NCBI GenBank assembly: GCA_949744905.1
Contig: CATKCE010000062.1
Coordinates: 1 to 51,483 of the forward strand
DNA: 51,483 nucleotides
Origin: an uncultured bacterium
Lineage (GTDB): Bacteria; Bacillota; Clostridia; Christensenellales; Pumilibacteraceae
Direction of reading: 5' to 3'
Below, piece by piece: positions 35,015 through 43,856 of the stretch; the first letter of the stretch is position 1, and every line of letters begins with the position of its first letter. The notes beneath the pieces are model-generated. The model was not told where the DNA came from. It did not search any database and saw only the letters and a program-made list of their open reading frames with translations. The translations under genes and the position numbers were made by a program.

Positions 35015-35392
35015 ATGGCCGTATTCGACATAATAGCAGTAAGAGGCGCGACTACGCTGGACAGCGATTGCAGGGAAGAAGTGGAAAGAAGAACCGTCGA
35101 ACTTGTGAAAGAGCTGTTTGCGCGCAATAAAATAGACGGCGCCGCCAAAAAATGCGTGTCGATAATTATAAGCGCCACGCAGGATATAAAGTCGTTTTAT
35201 CCCGCGCGCGCGGTGCGCGAAAGCGGGCTTACGGACGCGCCGCTTTTCAGTTGCGCGGAGCCTGACATTATCGGAGCGTTACCTTTGTGCGTCCGTATTA
35301 TGTTGACTATAGCATGCGCGGAGTCGGGTGAAAGATCGCGACACGTATATTTGCGCGGTGCGGCGGGTTTGAGACCTGATTTGGCGGAATAA
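35015..35392 (+). CDS. aroH: Chorismate mutase (AroH class)
   Basis: A 125-residue monofunctional chorismate mutase of the B. subtilis AroH trimer type; converts chorismate to prephenate. Motifs: AVRGATTLD with the active-site Arg, SIIISATQDIKSFYPARAVR, and the SCAEPDIIGALPLCVR segment holding the catalytic Glu and Arg in the positions of Glu78 and Arg90. The open frame starts at 35000, but gaggag (35002-35007) lies inside it and fits the ATG at 35015 with 7-base spacing. So the true gene starts 11 bases after the upstream stop. Confidence 0.88.
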   Translation: MAVFDIIAVRGATTLDSDCREEVERRTVELVKELFARNKIDGAAKKCVSIIISATQDIKSFYPARAVRESGLTDAPLFSCAEPDIIGALPLCVRIMLTIACAESGERSRHVYLRGAAGLRPDLAE

Positions 35393-35407
35393 TTTCGGAG
35401 TATATTT

Positions 35408-36070
35408 ATGAACATAGCGATTGACGGTCCCGCGGGAGCGGGTAAAAGCACTATAGCGAAACGTTTGGCGGGAGCTCTGGGATTTTTATATCTCGATACC
35501 GGAGCTATGTACCGTGCGGTTGCGCTGAAAATGTTGAATTGCGGAATAGACGTGACCGACGAAAAACGCGTAAAAGCGGAACTCGACCGTACTGTGATAG
35601 ACGTACGTTACGAAAACGGCGGACAGAAAGTTTATCTTGACGGTGTCGACGTAAGCGAAAATATACGCGAGCACAGGGTCTCCAAGGCCGCCAGCGACGT
35701 TTCGGCGTTGCCGTGTGTGCGCGTTAAAATGGTGGAATTGCAACGGGAGATCGCTTGTAAGCGTGATACTATATTGGACGGACGAGATATAGGAACTTTC
35801 GTATTGCCCAACGCCGAAGTGAAATTCTTTTTGACGGCGACGTCGGACGAAAGAGCCAAAAGAAGATACGCCGAACTTGTCTTAAAAGGCGCGAATTGTA
35901 CATTGGAAGGGATAAAAAAGGATATAGAACAACGCGACTATAACGATTCGCACCGTGAATTCGCCCCGTTGAAAAAAGCGAGCGACGCGATAGAAGTCGA
36001 CACGACCGATATGAGCATAGAAGAAGTGACCGGATATATGCTTGATATAGTAAACGGTAAAAAGCAATGA
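35408..36070 (+). CDS. cmk: Cytidylate kinase
   Basis: Phosphorylates CMP and dCMP. The 220 residues have the P-loop DGPAGAGKST (6-15), LDTGAMYRA for substrate binding, DGRDIGT and the lid region KRRYAEL and QRDYNDSHRE. An ATG start with cggag about 10 bases upstream. It overlaps plsC by 4 bases; cmk-plsC-ispH-rpsA is a classical order in Clostridia. Confidence 0.96.
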   Translation: MNIAIDGPAGAGKSTIAKRLAGALGFLYLDTGAMYRAVALKMLNCGIDVTDEKRVKAELDRTVIDVRYENGGQKVYLDGVDVSENIREHRVSKAASDVSALPCVRVKMVELQREIACKRDTILDGRDIGTFVLPNAEVKFFLTATSDERAKRRYAELVLKGANCTLEGIKKDIEQRDYNDSHREFAPLKKASDAIEVDTTDMSIEEVTGYMLDIVNGKKQ

Positions 36071-36822
36071 GAAAGTTTTACGGTTTTATACGCGGTGTTT
36101 TTTATCTGCCGTTTAAAATATTGTATCCCACGAAAGTGCTTAACGCGCGCAACTTGCCGGATTCCGAACGGCTTATCTCGGTAAGCAATCACATTTCTTG
36201 GAAAGATATACCTGTGCTTGCCGTTAACGTGCCGGGATACCGTCGTTTTATCGCAAAAAAAGAGATAGGCAAAAATAAACTCGTATGTAAACTCGCGGGA
36301 ATGTTGGGCGTGATATTCATAGAACGCGGTAAAGCCGATATGCGCGCGATACGCGAAAGCGTAAACGCCCTTAAAGCCGGCGACGGGCTTGCGATATTTC
36401 CGGAAGGAACGCGCAACAAATCGCAGGACGATTCAATGCAGGAAGTCAAAGGGGGCGTGACGTTGCTTGCTATAAAAGGCAATGCGCCGATAGTTCCCAT
36501 GATGATATATCGGAAGGAACGTTTATTCAGAAAAAATTATATATATATCGGGGAGCCGTTCGACCTAAGGGAATTCGGCGGCGGGATTCTCGACGGCGAA
36601 ACTCTTGCGGCTGCGAGCGATAAAGTTGCCCTCCACATGCAAAAAGCCCGCGACGACATGAAAGTCTTTATTGCGGAAAAGCGGTGGAAAACGCAGAAAA
36701 AAGAGCGCAAGGAGTTTTTGAGAACGCAGAAACGCATGAATGCGCAAGCGAGAAAAGATTACTCGGCATATAAAAAGACGCGCAAAGCAAATATGCGCCA
36801 ACAGGTAAGAAAAGCCGCATGA
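36067..36822 (+). CDS. plsC: 1-acyl-sn-glycerol-3-phosphate acyltransferase
   Basis: A 251-residue membrane-associated acyltransferase that makes phosphatidic acid. Catalytic HxxxxD at His42-Asp47 (NHISWKD) and FPEGTR at 111-116 are present. The C-terminal 60 residues are very rich in Lys and Arg (about 200-251), longer and more basic than most family members, and might help membrane or nucleic acid contact. Overlaps cmk and ispH-rpsA by 4 bases each. Confidence 0.92.
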   Translation: MRKFYGFIRGVFYLPFKILYPTKVLNARNLPDSERLISVSNHISWKDIPVLAVNVPGYRRFIAKKEIGKNKLVCKLAGMLGVIFIERGKADMRAIRESVNALKAGDGLAIFPEGTRNKSQDDSMQEVKGGVTLLAIKGNAPIVPMMIYRKERLFRKNYIYIGEPFDLREFGGGILDGETLAAASDKVALHMQKARDDMKVFIAEKRWKTQKKERKEFLRTQKRMNAQARKDYSAYKKTRKANMRQQVRKAA

Positions 36823-38888
36823 AACTTGTCTTTGCTGAAAACAAAGGGTTTTGTTTCGGCGTTAAAAACGCGGTCGAAATAGCCGAAAAAACCGGAAACG
36901 CTTATACTTACGGACACATCATCAATAACGAATACGTTATCGATAAGTTAAAAAGAGCCGGTGTTGATGCCGTGGAAACGCTTGACGGATTGAATGCGGG
37001 CGATACTCTAATATTAAGAAGCCACGGAGCCCCGGAGCGTATTTACGAGCAGGCGAAGGATATGGGGCTCAATCTGATAGACGCCACGTGTCCGTTTGTA
37101 AAAAAGATACACAATATAGTGCGGGAAATGTCCGCAAAAGGCTACCATACGGTCATAGTGGGAAAAGCGGCGCATCCGGAAGTTGTCGGAATACGCGGTT
37201 GGTGCGCGGGCAGCACTGTAATCGACGAGCACAGCGATCTGTCGGGACTTACCGCTTACGAAAAAGTTTGCGTTGTGGCGCAAACTACGCTTGACAGTGA
37301 AAAATTTTCCGCTATTATAAAAAAAATTGTCAAACTGCCGTTAAAAACAGTTGAAATCTTTAACACAATTTGCTATACTACTATCAGGCGGCAAAGCGAA
37401 GCCAAGCAGTTGGCGTCGCTTTGTGACGCGGTACTGGTCATAGGAAGCAAGGCAAGTTCCAATACTAACGAATTATTCGCTATCTGCGCGGCAGTGTGTG
37501 AAAATTGCTATCATGTCCAATGCGCTGCCGAATTACAAAATATAAATTTAAGCCCTTTTTCCGTAATCGGCGTTACGGCTGGGGCGTCAACTCCGGCGGA
37601 GTTGATCATGGAGGTAAAAGAGTATATGAGTCAACAGTTTGAAGAGGTTCAGAATCAGGAATTTATCGACGCGGTAGAAGAATCTCTCATCAACTACAAA
37701 GAAGGAAAGCGCGTAAAGGGTACCGTTATCGGCGCAGACGAGAAGGGCATCCACGTGAATATCGGTGGCAAAAAAGACGGACTTGTGCCGAAAGACGAAG
37801 TCGTTATAGAGGGCGAGTATAATCCAGCCGATTATGCCGTCGGCGTCGAGATCGAAGCTATCATCATCAGCAAGCAGGATCAGGAGAGCGGATGCGTACT
37901 TCTTTCCAAAAAACGTGTTGACCAAATAAAAGAGGGCGATAAGATCGTAGAGACTATCCGCGACGGCGCAGTTTTCGAGCTTATTGCCGATAAAGTGACA
38001 AAGGGCGGTCTGCTCGGAAAACTCGGCACGTATACCGTATTTATTCCCGCTTCGCAGATACGCGAAGGGTTCGTTAAAGACCTTAAACAATACGTAGGCA
38101 AAAAGTTGCGTCTTACTGCGCTTGAGATCGAAGACGACGAAAAGCGTCATAAGATCGTAGCTTCGCAGAGAAAAGTTATAGAGACCGAAAGAAAAGAACG
38201 CGAGGACATTTTCTGGGCTAACGTTCAACCCAACGTTATAGTAAACGGCAAAGTAAAGCGCGTTACCAATTTCGGCGCGTTCGTTTCGGTCGACGGGTTC
38301 GACTGTCTCGCGCACATTGTAGATCTTTCGTGGAATAATATCAAGAAAGGAGAGGAAGTCCTTACCATAGGAGAAAGTTATGACTTTCTGGTTCTCAGCG
38401 TAGACCGTGAAAAGGGCAGAGTTTCGCTCGGTTACAAGCAGTTGCAACCGCATCCGTTTGTAAAATGCCTTGAAGAGCATCCCGTGGGAAGTATTTGCCG
38501 CGGGAAAGTAGTAAGCATAGTTCCTTTCGGCGCGTTTGTGGAATTGGCTACGGGTGTGGAAGGACTTGTGCATGTCAGCGAGGCGGCACACAGTTTTGTC
38601 AAAAATATAAACGAAGTCGTTAAAGTCGGCGACGAAGTCGACGTAATGATATTGGCGGCAGACGAGGCTTCCCGCAAGATAACGCTTAGTATAAAGGCTT
38701 GCACTCCCGACGAGCAAAAAGAGACTGCAAAATCCGAGACCGCCGACGGCGAAGTCAAATCCGATAAGAAGCCCAAGCGCGGTAAAGCTGTCAAACATGA
38801 TGCCGAGGATGGCGGAAGTCAATGGAACGAGGATATCGTTAATAATCCGTTTGCGGATCTTCTCAAAGATCTCGGCGAAGACAAATAA
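36819..38888 (+). CDS. ispH-rpsA: IspH - ribosomal protein S1 fusion
   Basis: A 689-residue fusion. Residues 1-about 275 are 4-hydroxy-3-methylbut-2-enyl diphosphate reductase, last enzyme of the MEP isoprenoid pathway. It has iron-sulfur ligands Cys12 (GFCFGV), Cys91 (DATCPFV) and Cys185 (NTICYTT), plus substrate histidines in SHGAPE and AHPEVVG. From about residue 290 four S1 RNA-binding domains follow, e.g. GVTNFGAFV-type KRVTNFGAFVSVDG and VPFGAFVELATGVEGLVHVSEA, then a basic and acidic tail. This fusion is known from Clostridia. At the junction an internal ggaggt and ATG (37626, residue 270) are in frame, so separate S1 could also be made. Confidence 0.93.
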   Translation: MKLVFAENKGFCFGVKNAVEIAEKTGNAYTYGHIINNEYVIDKLKRAGVDAVETLDGLNAGDTLILRSHGAPERIYEQAKDMGLNLIDATCPFVKKIHNIVREMSAKGYHTVIVGKAAHPEVVGIRGWCAGSTVIDEHSDLSGLTAYEKVCVVAQTTLDSEKFSAIIKKIVKLPLKTVEIFNTICYTTIRRQSEAKQLASLCDAVLVIGSKASSNTNELFAICAAVCENCYHVQCAAELQNINLSPFSVIGVTAGASTPAELIMEVKEYMSQQFEEVQNQEFIDAVEESLINYKEGKRVKGTVIGADEKGIHVNIGGKKDGLVPKDEVVIEGEYNPADYAVGVEIEAIIISKQDQESGCVLLSKKRVDQIKEGDKIVETIRDGAVFELIADKVTKGGLLGKLGTYTVFIPASQIREGFVKDLKQYVGKKLRLTALEIEDDEKRHKIVASQRKVIETERKEREDIFWANVQPNVIVNGKVKRVTNFGAFVSVDGFDCLAHIVDLSWNNIKKGEEVLTIGESYDFLVLSVDREKGRVSLGYKQLQPHPFVKCLEEHPVGSICRGKVVSIVPFGAFVELATGVEGLVHVSEAAHSFVKNINEVVKVGDEVDVMILAADEASRKITLSIKACTPDEQKETAKSETADGEVKSDKKPKRGKAVKHDAEDGGSQWNEDIVNNPFADLLKDLGEDK
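37610..37628 (+). promoter_or_regulatory. Possible internal translation start for free S1 inside ispH-rpsA
   Basis: ggaggt at 37610-37615 precedes an in-frame ATG at 37626-37628 (codon 270) with 10-base spacing. It falls exactly between the IspH part and the first S1 domain, and would give a 420-residue S1-only protein. Confidence 0.45.
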
Positions 38889-38907
38889 TTAACAAGAACG
38901 ATGTATC

Positions 38908-38931
38908 GCGGCGCCGCGGGCGCCGCTTTTT
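38908..38931 (+). terminator. Intrinsic terminator after ispH-rpsA
   Basis: Perfect 8-bp GC stem gcggcgcc/ggcgccgc with a 3-base loop gcg and a T-tract at 38927-38931. It ends the surE-to-rpsA transcript. Confidence 0.9.
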
Positions 38932-38972
38932 ATTTGCACGGTTTTCCGTATTCGGCAATTTGATAAAAAACG

Positions 38973-39001
38973 TTTACAAATTGCGACTTATATTGTATAA
39001 T
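38973..39001 (+). promoter_or_regulatory. Sigma-A promoter upstream of the M19 dipeptidase and purB
   Basis: TTTACA (38973-38978) and TATAAT (38996-39001) with 17-base spacing. Transcription would start near 39008, giving a leader of about 55-70 bases with no obvious structure or Shine-Dalgarno sequence. Confidence 0.75.
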
Positions 39002-39061
39002 TATTAAGTCGCGTAAAATATCGGTAAGATTGCGTACGGCAGTTTCATTTTTTGCATATCG

Positions 39062-39877
39062 ATGTCATATATATCGTATATGATATTCGATTTACACAAC
39101 GATCTGCCGACATCCGACATGTCTGTCCGCGACCGCAGGCTCAAAGCGCTTTCGGTCACCGATTCCGTAATATATGCCTTTTGGACGACCGAACTTCAAA
39201 GACCCGTCGAGTATATAAAAAAAGGGCTTGACGATTTCGGCGGCAGCGCGGGAATGTTCGCGGTGGAAGATCTGGGCTTTTTGACGGACGGTGACATAAA
39301 CGCTTTATGCGAGTATAAGCCGTTATATTGCGGGCTTACGCACAATTCGGATAATCATCTTGCCGGCGGAGCAATGGGAGACGGTTGTCTCACAGAGTTC
39401 GGTAAAGAAGTGATACGGCGTCTTAACAAAGCGGATATAGCCGTAGACGCGGCGCATCTTAACCGGAAAAGTTTTTATAAAGTCGCCGATGTCGCCGAAC
39501 GGCTCATAAATTCCCACACTGGGCTTGATTGTATGTGCGGACATTGCCGTAACTTGACCGACGGGCAGATAAAAATCATTTTATCGCGCGGCGGAATAAT
39601 AGGTCTGACTGCCGTACGGGACTTTATAGGCGGAAACGATACGGTCAGTTACGTACAAACGATCGACGGATTTGTGCAGCGATACGGACTGGACGGGGCG
39701 AGCATAGGCACCGATTTTTACGGGACGGAACCTATAAACGGATTACGCGATTATAAAGATTTCGCGTCGGTGCGGTATATGCTTGAAAATCTCGGCTATA
39801 CCGAACAAGATATACGGAAAATATTTTTTGAAAATGCAGACAATTATTTCAGTTACAGGAGAAGTTCTATAAAATGA
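39062..39877 (+). CDS. Membrane dipeptidase family protein (peptidase M19)
   Basis: A 271-residue (or 265) zinc dipeptidase of the renal dipeptidase type. The metal and fold motifs are FDLHNDLP near the start, a middle VEDLGF acidic bridge, LTHNSDNHLAGG, the histidine pair regions VDAAHLNRKSFYKV and NSHTG, and GASIGTDFYG. It is shorter than most M19 enzymes (about 310-370 residues). Two ATG starts are possible, 39062 and 39080; neither has a Shine-Dalgarno sequence. The second gives the family-typical start MIFDLHNDLP. Substrates may be dipeptides; no signal peptide is seen. Overlaps purB by 4 bases. Confidence 0.85.
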   Translation: MSYISYMIFDLHNDLPTSDMSVRDRRLKALSVTDSVIYAFWTTELQRPVEYIKKGLDDFGGSAGMFAVEDLGFLTDGDINALCEYKPLYCGLTHNSDNHLAGGAMGDGCLTEFGKEVIRRLNKADIAVDAAHLNRKSFYKVADVAERLINSHTGLDCMCGHCRNLTDGQIKIILSRGGIIGLTAVRDFIGGNDTVSYVQTIDGFVQRYGLDGASIGTDFYGTEPINGLRDYKDFASVRYMLENLGYTEQDIRKIFFENADNYFSYRRSSIK

Positions 39878-41307
39878 AACACGAAATTTATGAGAATCCG
39901 CTTATTTCACGATACGCGTCCAAAGAAATGGCGGCGATTTTTTCCGACGACAGAAAATTCACGCTTTGGCGCGAACTTTGGATAGCTCTTGCCGAAAGTG
40001 AAAAAGAACTCGGATTGTCGATCACACAGAAACAGATCGACGCCATGAAAAAATACAAGTCCGATATAAATTACGACGTGGCTGTCGCGCGTGAAAAAGA
40101 AGTGCGCCACGACGTGATGAGCCACGTATATGCTTTCGGCATGCAGGCAAAAGAGGCTATGCCTATAATACATCTTGGGGCTACGAGCTGTTTTGTTACA
40201 GATAACGCGGAAATACTTATTCTGCGCGAAGCGTTGGAGCTTGTAAAAGGCAAACTGGTGTCCGTTATGGACAAACTTAAAAAGTTTGCGTTGCATTACA
40301 AAGCAATGCCTGCGCTCGGGTTCACGCATCTGCAACCGGCTCAGTTGACTACGGTCGGCAAGCGCGCGACGCTTTGGATGCAGGATCTGTTGCTTGATTA
40401 TGAAAATTTACAACATCTTATAGACGGCATCAAACTAAGAGGAGTCAAAGGCACGACAGGAACGCAAGCCAGTTTTCTCAGTTTGTTCGAAGGCGACGGC
40501 GCTAAGGTGGACGAGCTTGAAAAACTTGTCACCGAAAAAATGGGGCTTACGAAATCGTTCGGCGTTACCGGTCAAACATATCCCCGGAAACTCGATTACA
40601 ATATTGCGTCGGTGCTCAGCATGATAGCGCAAAGCGCATACAAGTTTGCAGGCGACTTGCGCATATTGCAAAATATGAAAGAAATGGAGGAGCCGTTTGA
40701 AAAGTCGCAGATAGGTTCTTCGGCGATGGCGTATAAGCGGAATCCCATGCGTAGCGAAAGAATGTGCGCTCTTGCCAGATTTGTCGTTTCTGTGCCCGTT
40801 AACGAGGCCATGACGGCTTGCACGCAGTGGTTTGAAAGAACACTCGACGACAGCGCTAACAAGCGTATAACGTTGCCGCAAGCCTTTCTGGCGCTTGACG
40901 GCGTGTTGAATCTGTATAATAATATTTCCGAGAATATGGTGGTTTACGATAAGATAATTCGTAAACATATCATGGCGGAACTGCCGTTTATGGCTACCGA
41001 AGAAATTTTGATGGCGTGCGTTAAAGCCGGCGGCAATCGACAGGAATTGCATGAAAAGATACGCGAACATTCTATGGAGAGCGCAAAACTCGTAAAGACC
41101 GAGGGAAGGGAAAACGACCTTATAGAACGTATCAAAAAGGATCCGGCGTTTGCGCCGATACACGGTAAAATAGACGGTATACTAGCACCGGAGAACTTTA
41201 CCGGACGGGCGGAAGAACAGACCGAAAAATTTATAAGTACCGAAATAGATCCCGTATTGAATGCCAATAAAAAGTATTTGGGGCTTACGGCGCAGATAAA
41301 CGTTTAA
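39874..41307 (+). CDS. purB: Adenylosuccinate lyase
   Basis: A 477-residue lyase used twice in purine synthesis (SAICAR to AICAR, and adenylosuccinate to AMP). Signatures: REKEVRHDVMSHVYAFG, LGATSCFVTDNAE, GFTHLQPAQLTT, KGTTGTQASFL, and the fumarase-superfamily loop GSSAMAYKRNPMRSE. The Firmicutes/eukaryote-like form, as shown by its length and the SSAMAYKRNP loop. The ATG overlaps the M19 gene stop. No clear intrinsic terminator was found in the 43-base gap to the convergent ZIP gene. Confidence 0.95.
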   Translation: MKHEIYENPLISRYASKEMAAIFSDDRKFTLWRELWIALAESEKELGLSITQKQIDAMKKYKSDINYDVAVAREKEVRHDVMSHVYAFGMQAKEAMPIIHLGATSCFVTDNAEILILREALELVKGKLVSVMDKLKKFALHYKAMPALGFTHLQPAQLTTVGKRATLWMQDLLLDYENLQHLIDGIKLRGVKGTTGTQASFLSLFEGDGAKVDELEKLVTEKMGLTKSFGVTGQTYPRKLDYNIASVLSMIAQSAYKFAGDLRILQNMKEMEEPFEKSQIGSSAMAYKRNPMRSERMCALARFVVSVPVNEAMTACTQWFERTLDDSANKRITLPQAFLALDGVLNLYNNISENMVVYDKIIRKHIMAELPFMATEEILMACVKAGGNRQELHEKIREHSMESAKLVKTEGRENDLIERIKKDPAFAPIHGKIDGILAPENFTGRAEEQTEKFISTEIDPVLNANKKYLGLTAQINV

Positions 41308-41350
41308 CGATCGGCGTAGATTGAATGACAAATTTTTACGGACGTGGTTC

Positions 41351-42145
41351 TTATCCGAGAGCTACGTCCATTAACATCATGACTATAAAGCCTGCTATAC
41401 ATCCTATGGCGGCGGAATTTTTGCTTTCCTTGCACGCTTCGGGAATGAGTTCGCTGGCGACGACGGCTATCATTGCTCCTGCCGAAAAGGCTAAACAAAA
41501 AGGCAGAGCGGCTTTTATCGCCGTGCAGAGAAAATATCCGAGCATTGCGGCGCAAGGTTCTACAATGCCGCTGAATTGCCCGAAAAGAAACGATTTCGTT
41601 CGGCTGTAACCCTCGTGTCGCAAAGGAAGCGCGACCGACGCGCCCTCGGGAAAGTTTTGAAGCCCTATGCCCAGCGCCAGAGTCAGCGCTCCTATCAGCG
41701 TACTGCCGGGAGTTCCCGCGGCGATAGCTCCGAACGCTACGCCCACGCTCATGCCCTCGGGTATATTGTGAAGCGTAATGGAGGTCACAAGCAGTATGCT
41801 TCGTCGTTTTGACTGAGCTTTGGTCTCGACGTTTGCGCCTAGGCTTTTATCAAGGAGTTTTGACACTCCTATGACGAACAGCCCGCCTGCGAGGAATCCT
41901 ATGCAGGGGAATAGCCAATCGATATATCCGAGTTCGCGGCTTAGATCTATCGCGGGCGAAAGCAGAGACCAAAAAGACGCCGCTATCATTACGCCTGCGG
42001 AAAAGCCCATTAAAATATTCATTACAAGTACGTTTGCTTTTTTGAAAAAGAATACGAGCGACGCTCCCAAAGCGGTTATGAGCCAACAAAAAACCGACGC
42101 GCCCAAGGCGAGCCATACTGTCGGTATGTTTTCTAAAAAGTTCAT
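41351..42145 (-). CDS. ZIP family metal transporter (ZupT-like)
   Basis: A 264-residue polytopic membrane protein of the ZIP family, which imports zinc or other divalent ions. The metal-site helices are SITLHNIPEGMSVGVAFGA and GIGLQNFPEGASVALPLR, followed by FSAGAMIAVVASELIPEA. About eight hydrophobic segments are visible, with a short variable loop (about 110-135) after the third. The open frame extends upstream to 42736, but the ATG at 42145 has ggaga close by and begins at the first membrane helix; the upstream part is antisense to the DUF1538 gene. Selectivity cannot be read from sequence. It is convergent with purB. Confidence 0.9.
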   Translation of the reverse strand: MNFLENIPTVWLALGASVFCWLITALGASLVFFFKKANVLVMNILMGFSAGVMIAASFWSLLSPAIDLSRELGYIDWLFPCIGFLAGGLFVIGVSKLLDKSLGANVETKAQSKRRSILLVTSITLHNIPEGMSVGVAFGAIAAGTPGSTLIGALTLALGIGLQNFPEGASVALPLRHEGYSRTKSFLFGQFSGIVEPCAAMLGYFLCTAIKAALPFCLAFSAGAMIAVVASELIPEACKESKNSAAIGCIAGFIVMMLMDVALG

Positions 42146-42255
42146 CTTTGTTTCTCCGTGTGTATAATAAAGAACTGCGCTAATTTCAATGTATGCGTAC
42201 AGGAGAAAAACCGTATCGGTTTCGACCCTCTTTTGCGCTCGAAACCGCAAATTAT

Positions 42256-42285
42256 TTGACATTAAAAAAGATATCGTGTTAAAAT
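42256..42285 (+). promoter_or_regulatory. Sigma-A promoter of the DUF1538-PII operon
   Basis: TTGACA (42256-42261) and TAAAAT (42280-42285), 18-base spacer. The predicted start near 42292 leaves a short leader holding cggagagc before the ATG at 42318. It is divergent from the ZIP gene. Confidence 0.75.
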
Positions 42286-42317
42286 AAAAAGCGTTATTAT
42301 ATAAAACGGAGAGCAAT

Positions 42318-43844
42318 ATGGCAAAAATACTGTTGGCAAAACTAAAAGAAGCGCTGTTGTCGGTATTGCCTATCACGCTCATAGTGTTCATTATTTCGCT
42401 GACGCCGCTTGTCGACCTTTCGGTATTGGAGATCGCGGTATTCGGCGTTTCGGCTGTATTCCTCGTGCTGGGTATCGGTCTTTTTAACCTCGGAGCCGAT
42501 CTTGCCATGACTCCGATGGGCGAGCACGTTGGCAGCGGGCTTACAAAATCCAAAAAGTTGAAAATATTGCTTTCGGTCTGCTTTGTGATGGGCGTTTTGA
42601 TAACCGTAGCCGAACCCGATCTTTCGGTGCTGGCGGAGCAGGTAAAAGCCGTGATGAACAGTACGGTACTTATAGTTACCGTAGGCGCGGGAGTGGGCTT
42701 GTTTTTGGTTATAGCTATCATGAAGATAGTTTTCAAAAAGAGCCTTTCTTCGCTTTTAATGTTTTTTTACATGATGTTGTTTGCTTTTTGCGCGATAATG
42801 ATCGGTTGCGGAAAAGTTGATTTTATTCCTCTTGCGTTCGATTCCGGCGGAGTTACCACCGGGCCTATAACGGTGCCGTTTATTATGGCTTTGGGCGTCG
42901 GAATAGCAAACACTATAGGCGGACGCAACGCCAACGAAAACAGTTTCGGTCTTATAGCGTTGTGCTCAATCGGACCGATGATAGCGGTGATGTTGCTTTC
43001 GCTTACTACAAAAGGAGACCTCGGTTATAATTTACCCGATTATTCCATGTCGGCGAATCTGGGAACTGATTTTTGGTGGACGCTGCTGGGTACTTTGCGC
43101 GAGGTATCCATAGCGCTCGCGTTGATAGTCGTATTTTTCGCTATACTGCAATTCACGGTCCTCAAATTGCCGAAGCGCAAGCTCGCGCAGATAGCGATCG
43201 GTATCATATATACTCTTTTGGGGCTTTTGGTATTTCTTACCGCCGTTAAAGTCGGTTTTATGCCGGTAGGGTTCAAACTCGGGCAACAGATAGCCGAACA
43301 TAATAAGGCGCTTGTTATAGTTTTGGGCTTTATACTGGGCATGGTAGTAGTACTGGCTGAGCCTGCCGTGCACGTTCTTAACAGGCAGGTAGAGGAAATA
43401 ACCGGAGGCGGCGTTACAAAATTGCAAATGTTGCTTGCGCTGTCTATCGGCGTCGGAATATCGATAGGGCTTTCTATAATACGTATAATCTGCGGTTTTT
43501 CCGTTTTGTATTATCTGGTGCCGGGATATCTGTTGTCTTTGGGGCTTTCGTTTTTTGTTCCAAAGCTCTATACCGCGATCGCGTTCGACTCCGGCGGAGT
43601 AGCCAGCGGTCCGCTTACTTCGAGTTTTATTCTGCCGCTTGCGATAGGCGCATGCGCCACGATTGCCGGCGAAAGCGGTATTTTGAGTTTGGCGTTCGGA
43701 GTGGTGGCAATGGTTGCAATGACGCCGCTCATAACAATACAGATATTGGGCTTTAAGGCGGTAATATCGTCAAAAGTAAGGCAAAAAATAACTATGAAAC
43801 GTATTCTTTCAGCCGACGACGAGCAAATCATTTATTTTGAATAA
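42318..43844 (+). CDS. Double DUF1538 membrane protein
   Basis: A 508-residue polytopic membrane protein made of two homologous halves. The N half has TVAEPDLSVLAEQV (AEP at 98-100) and FDSGGVTTGPIT (174-185). The C half repeats LAEPAVHVLNRQV (AEP at 347-349) and FDSGGVASGPLT (423-434). This is the DUF1538 family; in some bacteria two separate DUF1538 proteins (UmpA and UmpB in Halomonas, as I recall) were reported to act together as a sodium/proton antiporter, and here both halves are in one chain. Two PII-like genes follow at once, suggesting regulated ion or nutrient transport. The transported substrate is unknown. Confidence 0.85.
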   Translation: MAKILLAKLKEALLSVLPITLIVFIISLTPLVDLSVLEIAVFGVSAVFLVLGIGLFNLGADLAMTPMGEHVGSGLTKSKKLKILLSVCFVMGVLITVAEPDLSVLAEQVKAVMNSTVLIVTVGAGVGLFLVIAIMKIVFKKSLSSLLMFFYMMLFAFCAIMIGCGKVDFIPLAFDSGGVTTGPITVPFIMALGVGIANTIGGRNANENSFGLIALCSIGPMIAVMLLSLTTKGDLGYNLPDYSMSANLGTDFWWTLLGTLREVSIALALIVVFFAILQFTVLKLPKRKLAQIAIGIIYTLLGLLVFLTAVKVGFMPVGFKLGQQIAEHNKALVIVLGFILGMVVVLAEPAVHVLNRQVEEITGGGVTKLQMLLALSIGVGISIGLSIIRIICGFSVLYYLVPGYLLSLGLSFFVPKLYTAIAFDSGGVASGPLTSSFILPLAIGACATIAGESGILSLAFGVVAMVAMTPLITIQILGFKAVISSKVRQKITMKRILSADDEQIIYFE

Positions 43845-43856
43845 GGAGCAACGGTT

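Noticed and set aside
37587..38822. A 411-codon open frame on the - strand
   Set aside because: Antisense to the S1 domains of ispH-rpsA; no start signal and no motifs.
39045..39080. A second leaderless promoter for the M19 gene (TATATA ending 6 bases before the ATG at 39080)
   Set aside because: The -35 region is poor and a consensus promoter lies at 38973-39001, so I do not count it as a third case.
41340..41369. Inverted repeat ggacgtgg / ctacgtcc between purB and the ZIP gene as a terminator
   Set aside because: The loop is about 15 bases, the stem is imperfect and there is no T-tract on either side; part of it codes for the C-terminus of the ZIP protein.
42146..42736. N-terminal extension of the ZIP transporter frame
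   Set aside because: The frame stays open but lies antisense to the DUF1538 gene and its promoter; the ATG at 42145 has a good ggaga site and begins at the first membrane helix.
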